Shown here: positions 14,914 to 22,808 of the stretch, one piece after another
Position numbering within the stretch: position 1 is the first letter of the stretch
How the letters are laid out: each line of letters begins with the position of its first letter
Source: Pseudomonas japonica
GTDB taxonomy: Bacteria; Pseudomonadota; Gammaproteobacteria; Pseudomonadales; Pseudomonadaceae
DNA length: 64,000 nt
NCBI RefSeq assembly: GCF_013522925.1
Contig: NZ_JAAMQU010000002.1
Coordinates: forward strand, 470,111 to 534,110
Direction: 5' to 3'
Made by a program: the position numbers and the translations under genes
The notes under the pieces: model-generated
Database searches by the model: none
What the model was told of the DNA's origin: nothing
The model's input: the letters and a program-made list of their open reading frames with translations, nothing else

Positions 14914-15102
14914 ATGCTCATTCTTACCCGCCGTTGCGCCGAAAGCCTGGTGATTGGCGATGGGGAAATCACAATCACCGTGCTCGGTGTAAAGGGCAAC
15001 CAGGTGCGCCTGGGCGTAGACGCGCCCAAGGAAGTGGCTGTGCACCGCGAAGAAATCTATCAGCGAATTCGCAAGGAGAAGGGCGAAGAACCAAGCCTTT
15101 AA
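14914..15102 (+). CDS. rsmA: RNA-binding global regulator RsmA/CsrA
   Basis: This 62-residue protein is the post-transcriptional regulator that binds GGA motifs in mRNA leaders and blocks translation. It has the full CsrA core: [16 protein letters not shown] at the start and the [22 protein letters not shown] block containing the key Leu/Val and Arg contacts. The ATG at 14914 follows TAGGAG. It is controlled from its own leader after the lysC terminator and is followed directly by tRNA-Ser. It probably influences the motility genes further along the window, as in other pseudomonads, but this is general knowledge. Confidence 0.97.
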   Translation: MLILTRRCAESLVIGDGEITITVLGVKGNQVRLGVDAPKEVAVHREEIYQRIRKEKGEEPSL

Positions 15103-15164
15103 TTTTCTTCGTTTTTTTTGTTTGCAAACGGGGAAGAACGTGGTTAATATACGCCCCGTGTTGC

Positions 15165-15255
15165 GGAGAGGTGGCCGAGTGGCCGAAGGCGCTCCCCTGC
15201 TAAGGGAGTACACCTCAAAAGGGTGTCGGGGGTTCGAATCCCCCCTTCTCCGCCA
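15165..15255 (+). tRNA. tRNA-Ser(GCT)
   Basis: This 91-base tRNA has a long variable arm as in serine tRNAs. The acceptor GGAGAGG pairs with CTTCTCC, the anticodon loop CTGCTAA gives anticodon GCT, the T-loop is GTTCGAATC, and the CCA end is encoded. A possible promoter (GGTTAATATACG) is just upstream. Confidence 0.96.
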
Positions 15256-15301
15256 TTATTCAAGTGGGTTTGCTGAAAGGCGAATCACCTAGGCAGTACA
15301 T

Positions 15302-15378
15302 GCACTCATAGCTCAGCTGGATAGAGTACTCGGCTACGAACCGAGCGGTCGGAGGTTCGAATCCTCCTGAGTGCACCA
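15302..15378 (+). tRNA. tRNA-Arg(ACG), copy 1
   Basis: A 77-base tRNA with acceptor GCACTCA/TGAGTGC, anticodon loop CTACGAA (anticodon ACG), a GTTCGAATC T-loop and an encoded CCA. It is the first of three identical genes spaced 147-149 bases apart. Confidence 0.96.
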
Positions 15379-15450
15379 TATCAGAGGCCCTGAAGTTTAA
15401 TCTTCCGGAGTCCTGAGTTCCAGGGGAGACTGGGTTAACAACGCCAACCT

Positions 15451-15527
15451 GCACTCATAGCTCAGCTGGATAGAGTACTCGGCTACGAACCGAGCGGTCG
15501 GAGGTTCGAATCCTCCTGAGTGCACCA
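15451..15527 (+). tRNA. tRNA-Arg(ACG), copy 2
   Basis: The gene is identical in sequence to the first copy. The spacers before copies 2 and 3 are also near-identical (CAGAGG...CTGAAGTT...GGGGAGACTGGGTTAACAAC), showing tandem duplication of the whole unit. Confidence 0.96.
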
Positions 15528-15597
15528 CATCAGAGGTTCTGAAGTTCATCTTCAGAGATCCTGAACCCAGGGGAGACTGGGTTAACAACGCCAACTT

Positions 15598-15674
15598 GCA
15601 CTCATAGCTCAGCTGGATAGAGTACTCGGCTACGAACCGAGCGGTCGGAGGTTCGAATCCTCCTGAGTGCACCA
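15598..15674 (+). tRNA. tRNA-Arg(ACG), copy 3
   Basis: This is the third identical copy; a strong terminator follows seven bases later, so the tRNA-Ser and three tRNA-Arg genes are probably one transcript. Confidence 0.96.
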
Positions 15675-15680
15675 TCTGCA

Positions 15681-15712
15681 AAGCCCACATCCCCGGATGT
15701 GGGCTTTTTTTT
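15681..15712 (+). terminator. Terminator of the tRNA operon
   Basis: AGCCCACATCC and GGATGTGGGCT form an eleven-base-pair stem with a tiny loop, followed by eight Ts. Confidence 0.95.
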
Positions 15713-15723
15713 GCTTGTCACAT

Positions 15724-15789
15724 AGCAGCCCGCCTTGGCGGCGACCGGCCCGTCAGGGCCGCTGTTTCAGTGGTACCCCGGTCGCAGCC
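15724..15789. repeat. GC-rich intergenic repeat (CGCCTTGGCGGCGACCGGCC family)
   Basis: The 20-base word CGCCTTGGCGGCGACCGGCC occurs here and again at about 29410. Both copies lie between gene ends, flanked by GGCAAGGCCGC-like or GTCAGGGCCGC-like inverted sequence, so this is a second repeat family beside the CGCGAGCT type. Confidence 0.6.
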
Positions 15790-15826
15790 AAGCCAGCGTG
15801 GCCTGGCCTCGCTGCTACAGGTAGCC

Positions 15827-16210
15827 TCAACTGCGCGTAGGCCGCCAGGGCATGTACTTCACTTTCTTCTTTTTCGTCCCTTTCTTTTTCGTCTCAGCCT
15901 TTTCCTCCACAGGCAGCACCTGCTTCGGTATGGCGCCAGGCTTTTTCACCGCCCTTGCATCAGGATCAGCGGCGCGAGCGGAGCGTACCTTCGGTGCCTG
16001 GCTTGCCGTTTGCCGCACCGCAGGCGCTACGCTGCCCGGCGTCGGGCTCCACACACGCTCACGCTGCCCCACGCTGTGGTCCGGGCATGAGGTGTGAGTG
16101 AAGGTCACTTGCCCGCCGCTGCCCACGCAGCGCTGTACCGTTGTGGCACCCGCTTCGTTGCTCAGGGCAAGAAGCGCCATCATCCATACCCCTACGTTCA
16201 AGCCTCGCAT
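15827..16210 (-). CDS. Small exported protein, DUF4124-like, with basic C-terminal tail
   Basis: The 127-residue protein starts at 16210 behind GGGAGG. It has a signal peptide (MRGLNVGVWMMALLALSNEAGA) and then a short region QRCVGSGGQVTFTHTSCPDHS, which resembles the start of DUF4124 domains with its two cysteines. The rest is low-complexity, Ala/Pro/Lys-rich, ending in a strongly basic stretch (KKKGTKKKKVKY). The function is unknown; it is probably periplasmic and may bind nucleic acid or envelope polymers through the basic tail, but that is a guess. Confidence 0.7.
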   Translation of the reverse strand: MRGLNVGVWMMALLALSNEAGATTVQRCVGSGGQVTFTHTSCPDHSVGQRERVWSPTPGSVAPAVRQTASQAPKVRSARAADPDARAVKKPGAIPKQVLPVEEKAETKKKGTKKKKVKYMPWRPTRS

Positions 16211-16525
16211 AGCGGCCTCCCTGGCTGTATTTCACTCTCCAAGCCTAGCGGCTGCACTGTGCGCGGACTGAAGGGTCTATTACCGAATGCTTCGTCACAT
16301 AAACCTGCTATACCTTGGCTGCATGGGCCGGCAAGCATTTGTAAATCCACAATTTAGTAACCAAAAAGTCCATCGACCGGGTATCATTGCCGCCGTCTGC
16401 CCCGCCGGGGCTCCGGAATTCCTTCCATGGACTTACCCAGTAGAACCTTAATAACGCCTTTGGCCCCTATTGCACTGATTGATTGATCTCCTGGTGTGGT
16501 CCACTACTGGGAGTGGAGTACACCT
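16211..16525. promoter_or_regulatory. Intergenic leader of mgtE with long inverted repeat
   Basis: This 315-base gap holds the divergent control regions of the small secreted protein and mgtE. AAGTCCAT at 16366-16373 and ATGGACTT at 16427-16434 are perfect inverted arms 53 bases apart, enclosing a GC-rich core with its own inverted words (GCCCCGCCGGGGC around 16399-16411). The structure would sit in the untranslated leader about 90 bases before mgtE. Its role is not known; a metal-responsive leader is possible. Confidence 0.4.
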
Positions 16526-17968
16526 ATGACCGAAGTCGAAGTCCAAAACCTGCAAGAAAGCCTGCAGGACCGCCTTGGCCAGGTAATCGAACTGCTGCAT
16601 CGGCAGCGGGTGGTCGAAGACCTGACCCATCGGCAGGAAGGGCAGCACCAGGCCTTGGTCGAAAATCTCGTGCACCGGCAGAACGTGGTCGAGCTTCAGC
16701 GCAAGCTCGATGACCTGCACTCCGCCGACATCGCCTATATCCTCGAAGCCCTTCCGCTCAATGACCGCCTTACCGTATGGCAGCTTGTAAAGGCCGAGCG
16801 TGACGGCGACATTCTGCTGGAAGTGTCCGATGCGGTTCGCGAAACCCTTATCGCGGACATGGAAGACCACGAGTTGCTGGCAGCGGCCAAGGAAATGGAC
16901 GCCGACGAGCTGGCGGACCTCGCCCCGGAGCTGCCGCGCGATGTAGTGCACGAACTCATGGAAAGCCTGGACGCGCAGCAGCGGGAGCGCGTTCGATCGG
17001 CCTTGAGCTACGAAGACGACCAGGTCGGCGCGTTGATGGACTTCGAGATGGTCACCATCCGCGAAGACGTAACCCTTGAAGTGGTGTTGCGCTATCTGCG
17101 CCGGCTACGGGAGTTGCCGGGCCATACCGACAAGGTGTTCGTGATCGATCAGGACGGTGTGCTCAAGGGCGTGCTGCCGATCAAGCGGCTGCTGGTCAAT
17201 GACCCGGAGAAGCGCGTTGCGGACGTGATGGCCAGCGACCCGGTCACCTTCCACCCTGACGCCGACGCTTACGAGGCGGCACAGGCGTTCGAGCGTTATG
17301 ACCTGGTGTCCGCGCCTGTGGTGGACAAGAACCGTCGCCTTATCGGCCGCCTCACCATCGACGAAATGGTCGACCTTATTCGTGAGGAAAGCGAAAGCGA
17401 AGTGCTGAACATGGCTGGTTTGCGCGAAGAGGAGGACATCTTCGCGTCCGTGTGGCGTTCGCTGCGCAACCGTTGGTCGTGGCTGGCCATCAACCTGATC
17501 ACGGCGTTCGTTGCATCGCGGGTGATTGGCCTGTTCGAGGACTCCATCGAGCGCCTGGTGGCGCTGGCGGCACTGATGCCCATTGTGGCGGGTATCGGCG
17601 GTAACTCCGGCAACCAGACCATCACCATGATCGTACGCGCCATGGCGCTGGACCAGGTAAGCACAGGTAACACCCGGCGCTTGCTGAAGAAGGAGCTATC
17701 CGTTGCGGTATTGAATGGGCTCATCTGGGGCGGTGTGATCGGCCTGGTGGCCTGGCTGCTGTACCACAGCTGGTCCCTTGGCCTGGTGATGACCGCCGCC
17801 ATGACGCTCAACCTGCTGCTTGCCGCCTTCATGGGCGTGATCATTCCCATGAGCCTGGCGCGCGTTGGCCGAGACCCTGCCATGGGCTCTAGCGTGATGA
17901 TTACTGCGGTAACCGACAGCGGTGGCTTCTTTATCTTCCTGGGCCTGGCGACACTTTTCCTGATGTGA
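16526..17968 (+). CDS. mgtE: Magnesium transporter MgtE
   Basis: The protein has 480 residues and is a Mg2+-gated Mg2+ channel of the inner membrane. In order it has an N-terminal superhelical MgtE_N domain (about 35-140), two CBS domains (about 140-270), a plug helix, and five membrane helices from about 310 with the family motif PIVAGIGGNSGNQTITM. The start at 16526 has GGAG nine bases upstream; the frame could begin earlier, at 16496, without a ribosome site. It is transcribed towards amrZ, with a shared terminator between them. Confidence 0.95.
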   Translation: MTEVEVQNLQESLQDRLGQVIELLHRQRVVEDLTHRQEGQHQALVENLVHRQNVVELQRKLDDLHSADIAYILEALPLNDRLTVWQLVKAERDGDILLEVSDAVRETLIADMEDHELLAAAKEMDADELADLAPELPRDVVHELMESLDAQQRERVRSALSYEDDQVGALMDFEMVTIREDVTLEVVLRYLRRLRELPGHTDKVFVIDQDGVLKGVLPIKRLLVNDPEKRVADVMASDPVTFHPDADAYEAAQAFERYDLVSAPVVDKNRRLIGRLTIDEMVDLIREESESEVLNMAGLREEEDIFASVWRSLRNRWSWLAINLITAFVASRVIGLFEDSIERLVALAALMPIVAGIGGNSGNQTITMIVRAMALDQVSTGNTRRLLKKELSVAVLNGLIWGGVIGLVAWLLYHSWSLGLVMTAAMTLNLLLAAFMGVIIPMSLARVGRDPAMGSSVMITAVTDSGGFFIFLGLATLFLM

Positions 17969-17987
17969 AGGGTTATTTCGCGCAAAC

Positions 17988-18017
17988 AAAAAGGCCAGCA
18001 CGAATGCTGGCCTTTTT
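17988..18017. terminator. Bidirectional terminator between mgtE and amrZ
   Basis: AAAAAGGCCAGCA and TGCTGGCCTTTTT are perfect inverted arms around CGAA. The A-run and T-run let it serve both convergent genes. Confidence 0.93.
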
Positions 18018-18050
18018 GCTATGTGCACCTCCTGTGCACGCGCCCGTTGG

Positions 18051-18380
18051 TTACGCGTCGGCGTCAGCGGACATCTCTGCATCGTGCGCGATCAGCGCAA
18101 TAAGCGCATTCTGCTGACGATGAGCGAGCTGGCGGAAACGCTGAAGCAGTTCGCGCTCATGAAGCGAGAGCTCCGGGCTATCGAGGCGCATGCTGAGCTC
18201 CTCGCCGAGCGCACCCTCTTGAATGAGGCTCTGCTCCAGCCGCGCGATGATTTCAGAGTTCATGCTGCGGTGGTGGGTCCGGGCGACCTCAGCGATGCGT
18301 TCGCGCATCCCATCGGGAAGGCGGACGACAAACTTGTCTGCGGTGCGGCTGGAATAGACTGCCTGTTTCATTGGGCGCAT
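18051..18380 (-). CDS. amrZ: Ribbon-helix-helix regulator AmrZ
   Basis: The 109-residue protein matches the alginate and motility regulator AmrZ. It has a flexible N-terminus, the Arc/MetJ-type ribbon-helix-helix core ([36 protein letters not shown], residues 16-51), and a C-terminal tetramerisation helix region ([35 protein letters not shown]). AmrZ binds DNA as a tetramer, represses fleQ and hence flagella in some species, and controls exopolysaccharide and c-di-GMP genes. The start at 18380 gives the family N-terminus MRPMKQA but has no obvious ribosome site. Confidence 0.93.
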   Translation of the reverse strand: MRPMKQAVYSSRTADKFVVRLPDGMRERIAEVARTHHRSMNSEIIARLEQSLIQEGALGEELSMRLDSPELSLHERELLQRFRQLAHRQQNALIALIAHDAEMSADADA

Positions 18381-18793
18381 ATAGTTAACCGGTTGAGTTC
18401 AGGAAAGCGGTTCCTCGGAGCGGGCCGCAGGATGTGGGTACGACAGTCATTTTTGCCAAACGTTCCATCAGAAGGACCGCTTGGCTGCACATTATGCCTG
18501 TGATATGCCATAACCTTGGCGCCAATTCTGTGACAAATTCTGAACTGTGCGAGGGCGCTTCGCCAGTACGGAAAATCTGAAATGTGCACTGGTTCGGAAA
18601 AATGGCACATCGCCAGCCTTTCATCCGGTCGCCCGGTGCGTTGCACGGCCTTCGCTACGCGCAGGCGCGTACAGGGAAACCGAGGCGCCCCTGCTTTTGC
18701 CCACCTGTAACACTCAAGGTACTCTGTCAGCATAGTGGCAATCAGGCTATTAGCGAATGCACGGTGCGCAGTACCGATCAAGAGGCGGACAAA
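18381..18793. promoter_or_regulatory. Intergenic region between amrZ and phnN
   Basis: This 413-base gap has no convincing gene. It must contain the amrZ promoter (minus strand). A perfect palindrome TTGGCGCCAA is at 18516-18525, followed by a direct repeat of AATTCTG. On the minus strand TTTGGCAAAAATG (about 18449-18461) loosely resembles the GGCAAAA-type AmrZ site, about 75 bases before amrZ, which would fit autoregulation. These readings are tentative. Confidence 0.35.
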
Positions 18794-19381
18794 ATGCGGC
18801 GAGGGCGGCTGGTTTATCTCATAGGGGCTTCTGGCGCCGGGAAGGACAGCGTGATCGAGGCGGCGCGGGAAGGCCTGGGCGCGCGCGGTGTCGAAGTGGT
18901 GCGACGGGTCATCACCCGCTCCGCCGAAGCGAAGGGGGAGCAGGCTGTGGGAGTAACCCGCGAGGCCTTTGAACACATGCTCGGTCAGGGGGAATTCGCC
19001 TTGAGTTGGGGGGCCAATGGCTTGATGTACGGCATACCCGCCGACATTGAAAACAGCCTGGCCCAAGGGCGCTGGGTACTGGTCAACGGTTCGAGAGGAT
19101 ACCTACCGCACGCCCTGGGCAAATACCCGGACCTTTTGGCGGTGCTGGTGACTGTTGACACGGAGGTATTACGCCAGCGGTTGGTAAGTCGAGGGCGAGA
19201 GACGCCTGCGCAGATCGAAGGTCGGCTGTCGCGCAATGAGCGGCTGCATCATACGGCCGCTGATTGGCAGGGGGAAGCCCCATGCCTGCATACCATTGAT
19301 AACTCAGGTGCCTTGGCGGATGCCGCAGCGGCGCTACTGGCGGTGATAGATCAACAACGCCTCAACGCAATTGGGGATTGA
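18794..19381 (+). CDS. phnN: Ribose 1,5-bisphosphate phosphokinase PhnN
   Basis: This 195-residue guanylate-kinase-fold enzyme makes PRPP from ribose 1,5-bisphosphate, normally in the C-P lyase phosphonate pathway. The P-loop GASGAGKDS is at residues 10-18, and the family's RSAEAKGEQ and FALSWGANGLMYGI blocks are present. The start at 18794 follows AGAGGCGG; the open frame extends further upstream to 18584 but that part has no coding character. No other phn gene is near, so this is an orphan copy. Its end overlaps the 3' end of the convergent small gene by 20 bases. Confidence 0.88.
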   Translation: MRRGRLVYLIGASGAGKDSVIEAAREGLGARGVEVVRRVITRSAEAKGEQAVGVTREAFEHMLGQGEFALSWGANGLMYGIPADIENSLAQGRWVLVNGSRGYLPHALGKYPDLLAVLVTVDTEVLRQRLVSRGRETPAQIEGRLSRNERLHHTAADWQGEAPCLHTIDNSGALADAAAALLAVIDQQRLNAIGD

Positions 19382-19547
19382 AGCGGAATTTTTTCCCACG
19401 TATCAGCGCCAGCACGAACAGCACGGCGCAGCCCAGGCTCAGCGTCAGCAGCAGGGTGCTCAGTGCGCTGGTGGGGTAGGGGACAGCGGCGGCTGCCAGA
19501 AAGCACAGCAAGCTGCCAGCCAGGAAAATTATTGCAGACCTGGACAT
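19362..19547 (-). CDS. PA3371-like small membrane protein
   Basis: The 61-residue protein has two predicted membrane helices (about residues 5-22 and 29-48) and a basic cytoplasmic tail (RGKKFRFNPQLR). From memory it resembles the small PA3371 family of Pseudomonas, of unknown function. It overlaps the end of phnN by 20 bases tail to tail and is 12 bases downstream of another small minus-strand gene, with which it may form an operon. Confidence 0.7.
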   Translation of the reverse strand: MSRSAIIFLAGSLLCFLAAAAVPYPTSALSTLLLTLSLGCAVLFVLALIRGKKFRFNPQLR

Positions 19548-19559
19548 CTTGAGCCCGCC

Positions 19560-19802
19560 TTAAAAAGTGTATCGATCCAGACGGGGCGCAGGTAGCTGCC
19601 CTTGTTCGTCCATCCTTGGGGCCGTGGTGGCCAGCACCGGCGCCTGTACGCGCTCGTGCATTCCGGCCCGCTGGGCAGCCGGCCGTTGAACCCAGTCCTG
19701 CACATTGATGTGAACCTGAGCATTCGGGGCTTCGGCAAAAAAATGAAACGAAACTACGGCAACCATTGCCAAAGCGTTGAAGAGGTAGAGGGCGGCGTTC
19801 AT
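19560..19802 (-). CDS. Small exported or membrane-anchored hypothetical protein
   Basis: The 80-residue protein is read from the ATG at 19802, with GGAG seven bases upstream; a TTG at 19814 in the same frame is less likely. Residues 1-22 (MNAALYLFNALAMVAVVSFHFF) form a signal or anchor. The rest is hydrophilic, Pro- and Arg-rich, with no recognised domain. It is probably co-transcribed with the PA3371-like gene. The function is unknown. Confidence 0.55.
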   Translation of the reverse strand: MNAALYLFNALAMVAVVSFHFFAEAPNAQVHINVQDWVQRPAAQRAGMHERVQAPVLATTAPRMDEQGQLPAPRLDRYTF

Positions 19803-20186
19803 CCATGTCTCCAAGGTGGTGTAGCTGGCTGACCATTCATAGCTGCCGACTACAGCGGTAGCACCCCTTGTGCCAATCCGCGCGGCATTAAAAATCCCTT
19901 TTAAATCAATACCATAGCAACACTAACTCGAAACGCTTACATGCATTGTGCATTGTTTGACACTTTTGCCCGTGCAGATTGCACGAAGACCCCCCGTAAA
20001 GTCCAGCAGCGGTGAGGCAATGTGCCTGCATTGCTTAGATTATTTGGTTTGCATCCATCAGCTTTATGCGCCGCCAAAGCTCGGTTTGCATCTCCCTGGG
20101 CGGGGTGATAGATTTGCACCCGCTTTGGCCGGGGCTATCCCGGTAACCTTTCGAGTGCCTGCAGCCCTGTCGGCATCGCGTACCAA
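19803..20186. other. Gap before tRNA-Arg(CCT)
   Basis: This 384-base stretch has no convincing gene. Upstream of the tRNA, TTGCAT (20086-20091) and TAGATT (20109-20114) are spaced by 17 bases and could be its promoter. An AT-rich part around 19890-19925 may hold the promoter of the minus-strand small genes. Confidence 0.35.
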
Positions 20187-20261
20187 GTCCTTGTAGTTCA
20201 ACGGATAGAACGGGGCCCTCCTAAGGCTCAGATGCAGGTTCGATTCCTGCCGGGGACACCA
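20187..20261 (+). tRNA. tRNA-Arg(CCT)
   Basis: A 75-base tRNA: acceptor GTCCTTG pairs with CGGGGAC (two G-T pairs), the anticodon loop CTCCTAA gives anticodon CCT, the T-loop is GTTCGATTC, and CCA is encoded. A single isolated gene with no clear terminator after it. Confidence 0.95.
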
Positions 20262-20395
20262 CGCCGCATCCCAATCTCGCTTGTTCCCAGCGTAGCCCCT
20301 AAACACGGGCCTTGCCTGCCTCGAACGCTTGTCTACCGTTTATAGCCTTGTTGCACCAGCAACGGCCGCGCCTGCACTGAGCGAGTGCTCTGAAG

Positions 20396-20411
20396 TGGAC
20401 CAACAGGTCCG
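20396..20411. promoter_or_regulatory. RutR-like operator before the uracil permease
   Basis: GGACC and GGTCC are inverted around AACA (20397-20410), matching the RutR type site (GACCA-N2-TGGTC) and the copy before rutA. It lies about 160 bases before the permease start. Confidence 0.6.
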
Positions 20412-20569
20412 CATTTTCCCCTGGCCTTTGTATAAGCCCTTCATCCTTATAGGTTTTATTTCCCTGGCATACATCCTGCTCGGTTGGCCACGCTGCGGCC
20501 GCGTGCTTGGCTGCACATCGTATTGGGCAAGCTGCCGGGACAATCCTACTATCGAAGGGTGGACGTTAT

Positions 20570-21889
20570 ATGAACAACCCGTTTTCCTGGTCTGTAAAAG
20601 CCGACTTGGGCGGTATTATCGCCCCGGACGAGCGTTTGCCTTGGCCGCAGACCATTGCTCTTGGCATACAGCATGTGTTCGCGATGTTCGGCGCGACATT
20701 GCTGGCCCCGCTGCTGATGGGTTTCGATCCCAATGTCGCGATCATGATGAGCGGCATCGGTACGCTGATTTTCTTTATGGTGACGCGGGGCAAGGTACCA
20801 AGTTTCCTTGGGTCGAGTTTTGCCTTCATCGGCGCCGTGTCCGCAGCTACCGCCTATGCGGGAAGTGGCCCCAACCTGAACATCCCGCTGGCGCTTGGCG
20901 GGATCGTGCTGTGCGGGCTGGTGTATGTGGCCATCGGTATCGTGGTGCAAGCCGCCGGGGTAGCCTGGATTGAGAACATAACCCCGCCGGTAGTGACAGG
21001 CACGGTGGTAGCGGTTATCGGCCTGAACCTTGCCAGTGTGCCCATCAAGACAATGGCGTCCTCGAGTTTCGATACCTGGATGCAGCTCATTACCTTTGTG
21101 TGCGTGGCCTGCATCGCGGTGTACACAAAGGGCTTGCTGCAAAGAATGCTGCTATTGGTTGGGCTGATCGCGGCAACCCTCATTTACTTCGTGCTCGCCA
21201 ACCTGATGGGCCTGGGCGCTCCGATCAACCTCGACCAGATCGCAGCCGCGCCGTGGCTTGGCATGCCGGCGTTCCAGGCACCTGTGTTCACGCTGTCGGC
21301 TGCATTGCTGATCATACCGGTGGTGGTGATCCTGATCGCCGAGAACCTGGGGCATATAAAAGCCATTGCGTCGATTACCGGGCAGAACCTGGATAAATCC
21401 ATTGGCCGCGCGTTCATCGGCGATGGCATTGCCACGGTGATCAGCGGAGGCGTGGGGGGTAGCGGCATGACCACCTATGCGGAAAACATCGGCGTAATGG
21501 CGGCGACCAAGGTGTATTCCACCGCGCTATTCATTGTTGCGGGCATTGCAGCCATCCTCCTTGGGTTGTCACCCAAGTTCGGCGCCGTGGTGCACACCAT
21601 TCCCGTGCCGGTGATGGGCGGGGTGTCTATCGTCGTGTTTGGCTTGATCGCCATTGCCGGCGCGCGGATATGGGTAGAGAACCGGGTGGATTTCTCCGAT
21701 AGTCGCAACCTGTTGGTCGCTGCCATCCCGCTGGTTCTGGGCACAGGCGATTTTACCCTGCACCTGGGTGGCTTCGCGCTGGGCGGGCTGGGTACCGCCA
21801 CCTTCGGCGCGATACTGCTTAACCAACTGCTCAATCGCCGCAAGGTCGCAGGCGCCGAGGTGCTGGGCGCCGGCGCATCTTCGAGATAA
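20570..21889 (+). CDS. uraA: Uracil/pyrimidine permease, NCS2 family (UraA/RutG-like)
   Basis: The 439-residue inner-membrane protein has 12-14 predicted helices and the nucleobase:cation symporter-2 pattern: LGIQHVFAMFGATLLAPLL in helix 1, GSSFAFIGAVSAA, a conserved acidic IAENLGHIKA in the eighth helix region, and SGGVGGSGMTTYAENIGVMA. It imports uracil or related pyrimidines with protons. The start at 20570 follows AAGGGTGG. It is convergent with rutR and carries a RutR-like operator upstream, so it probably takes the place of RutG, missing from the end of the rut operon. Confidence 0.9.
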   Translation: MNNPFSWSVKADLGGIIAPDERLPWPQTIALGIQHVFAMFGATLLAPLLMGFDPNVAIMMSGIGTLIFFMVTRGKVPSFLGSSFAFIGAVSAATAYAGSGPNLNIPLALGGIVLCGLVYVAIGIVVQAAGVAWIENITPPVVTGTVVAVIGLNLASVPIKTMASSSFDTWMQLITFVCVACIAVYTKGLLQRMLLLVGLIAATLIYFVLANLMGLGAPINLDQIAAAPWLGMPAFQAPVFTLSAALLIIPVVVILIAENLGHIKAIASITGQNLDKSIGRAFIGDGIATVISGGVGGSGMTTYAENIGVMAATKVYSTALFIVAGIAAILLGLSPKFGAVVHTIPVPVMGGVSIVVFGLIAIAGARIWVENRVDFSDSRNLLVAAIPLVLGTGDFTLHLGGFALGGLGTATFGAILLNQLLNRRKVAGAEVLGAGASSR

Positions 21890-21907
21890 AAGGCGGGGCC
21901 GCCGAGG

Positions 21908-22663
21908 TCAGGGCCTCGGCTTCAGCCCATTGAACACCAGCGCCTTGATGCTGGCGAGGGTGTCTTCGAAGAACACCGGGTCGGACAGGCTTTTTCCCGT
22001 CACGGCATGCACCTGGGCGCCGAAGTCGGCGTAGTGCTGGGTTGTGCTCCACAGGGTGAATATCAGGTGGTAGGGGTCGACCGGCGCGAGCTTGCCGGCT
22101 TCTACCCACTGCTCGATTACTCCCACCTTGCTGGCCACCAGCTCGCGCAGCGGTTGGGTAAGCTGGGAGCGGATCAAAGGCGCCCCTTGCATGATCTCCA
22201 TGCAGAACAGCTTGGATTCGGCGCAATGGTCCCTGGATAGCTCAAGCTTTACCCGAATGTATTGGCCAATGGCCTCGAGCGGATCCTGCTCGGCGCTGAA
22301 CCCCCGAAGCGGGGCCAGCCAGATCTCCAGCACGTGTTCCAGCACGCAGACGTACAAATCTTCCTTGCTCTTGAAGTAGTAGAGCAGGTTGGTTTTCGAG
22401 ACGTCCGCCGAAGAGGCCACCTGGTCCAGGCTGGTGCCGTGCAATCCATATATTGAAAACAAGCCAAGTGCGGCCTGAATGATTACGGCGCGCTTGTTTT
22501 CAACCATTTGCAAGCGCCTGTTCCGCGCCTTCTCGCTGATCTTGCGGCCCCCGGCCTCGGCGGGCTGAGCGTCTTTCCCGCCCAGTGCCTTGGTAGCGGG
22601 CGCCGCCTTGCGTCCAGCCCTTCCGGGTGAGGAAGCGCTGCCCTCTGACGTTGTATCGTTCAC
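21908..22663 (-). CDS. rutR: TetR-family pyrimidine regulator RutR
   Basis: The helix-turn-helix is at about residues 55-105 (IIQAALGLFSIYGLHGTSLDQVASSADVSKTNL split around the turn) and the C-terminal ligand domain ends near the stop. RutR represses rut genes until uracil or thymine binds. The GTG at 22663 is chosen as the start (251 residues); the frame is open to 22792, and a start nearer the HTH is possible, because the first ~45 residues are Ala/Lys/Gly-rich and look like an unstructured extension. It is divergent from rutA and tail-to-tail with the permease gene. Confidence 0.88.
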   Translation of the reverse strand: MNDTTSEGSASSPGRAGRKAAPATKALGGKDAQPAEAGGRKISEKARNRRLQMVENKRAVIIQAALGLFSIYGLHGTSLDQVASSADVSKTNLLYYFKSKEDLYVCVLEHVLEIWLAPLRGFSAEQDPLEAIGQYIRVKLELSRDHCAESKLFCMEIMQGAPLIRSQLTQPLRELVASKVGVIEQWVEAGKLAPVDPYHLIFTLWSTTQHYADFGAQVHAVTGKSLSDPVFFEDTLASIKALVFNGLKPRP

Positions 22664-22808
22664 AGATCTGTCCGTGCTTCGAGTCGGTCCGGCATTGTAA
22701 CAGGCTGCCTGGCCCCCCGGCGGAGGAGCATTTTTTGGTAAGCGGTGCACTGAAACGGCTCTGTGCGCCTCACCGCTGTGCAGAAAACCCATCCATTCGG
22801 TCTTTTTC

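Noticed and set aside
15260..15690. Minus-strand frames with repeated GGFEPPTARFVAEYSIQLSYEC
   Set aside because: They are the antisense of the three tRNA-Arg(ACG) genes and repeat with them; a well-known false gene.
20064..20306. Minus-strand frame containing CPRQESNLHLSLRRAPFYPLN
   Set aside because: It is the antisense of tRNA-Arg(CCT), again a common false call.
21901..21920. GCCGAGG/CCTCGGC hairpin between the permease and rutR as a terminator
   Set aside because: It has no T-run on either strand and overlaps the rutR coding end; a weak structure only.
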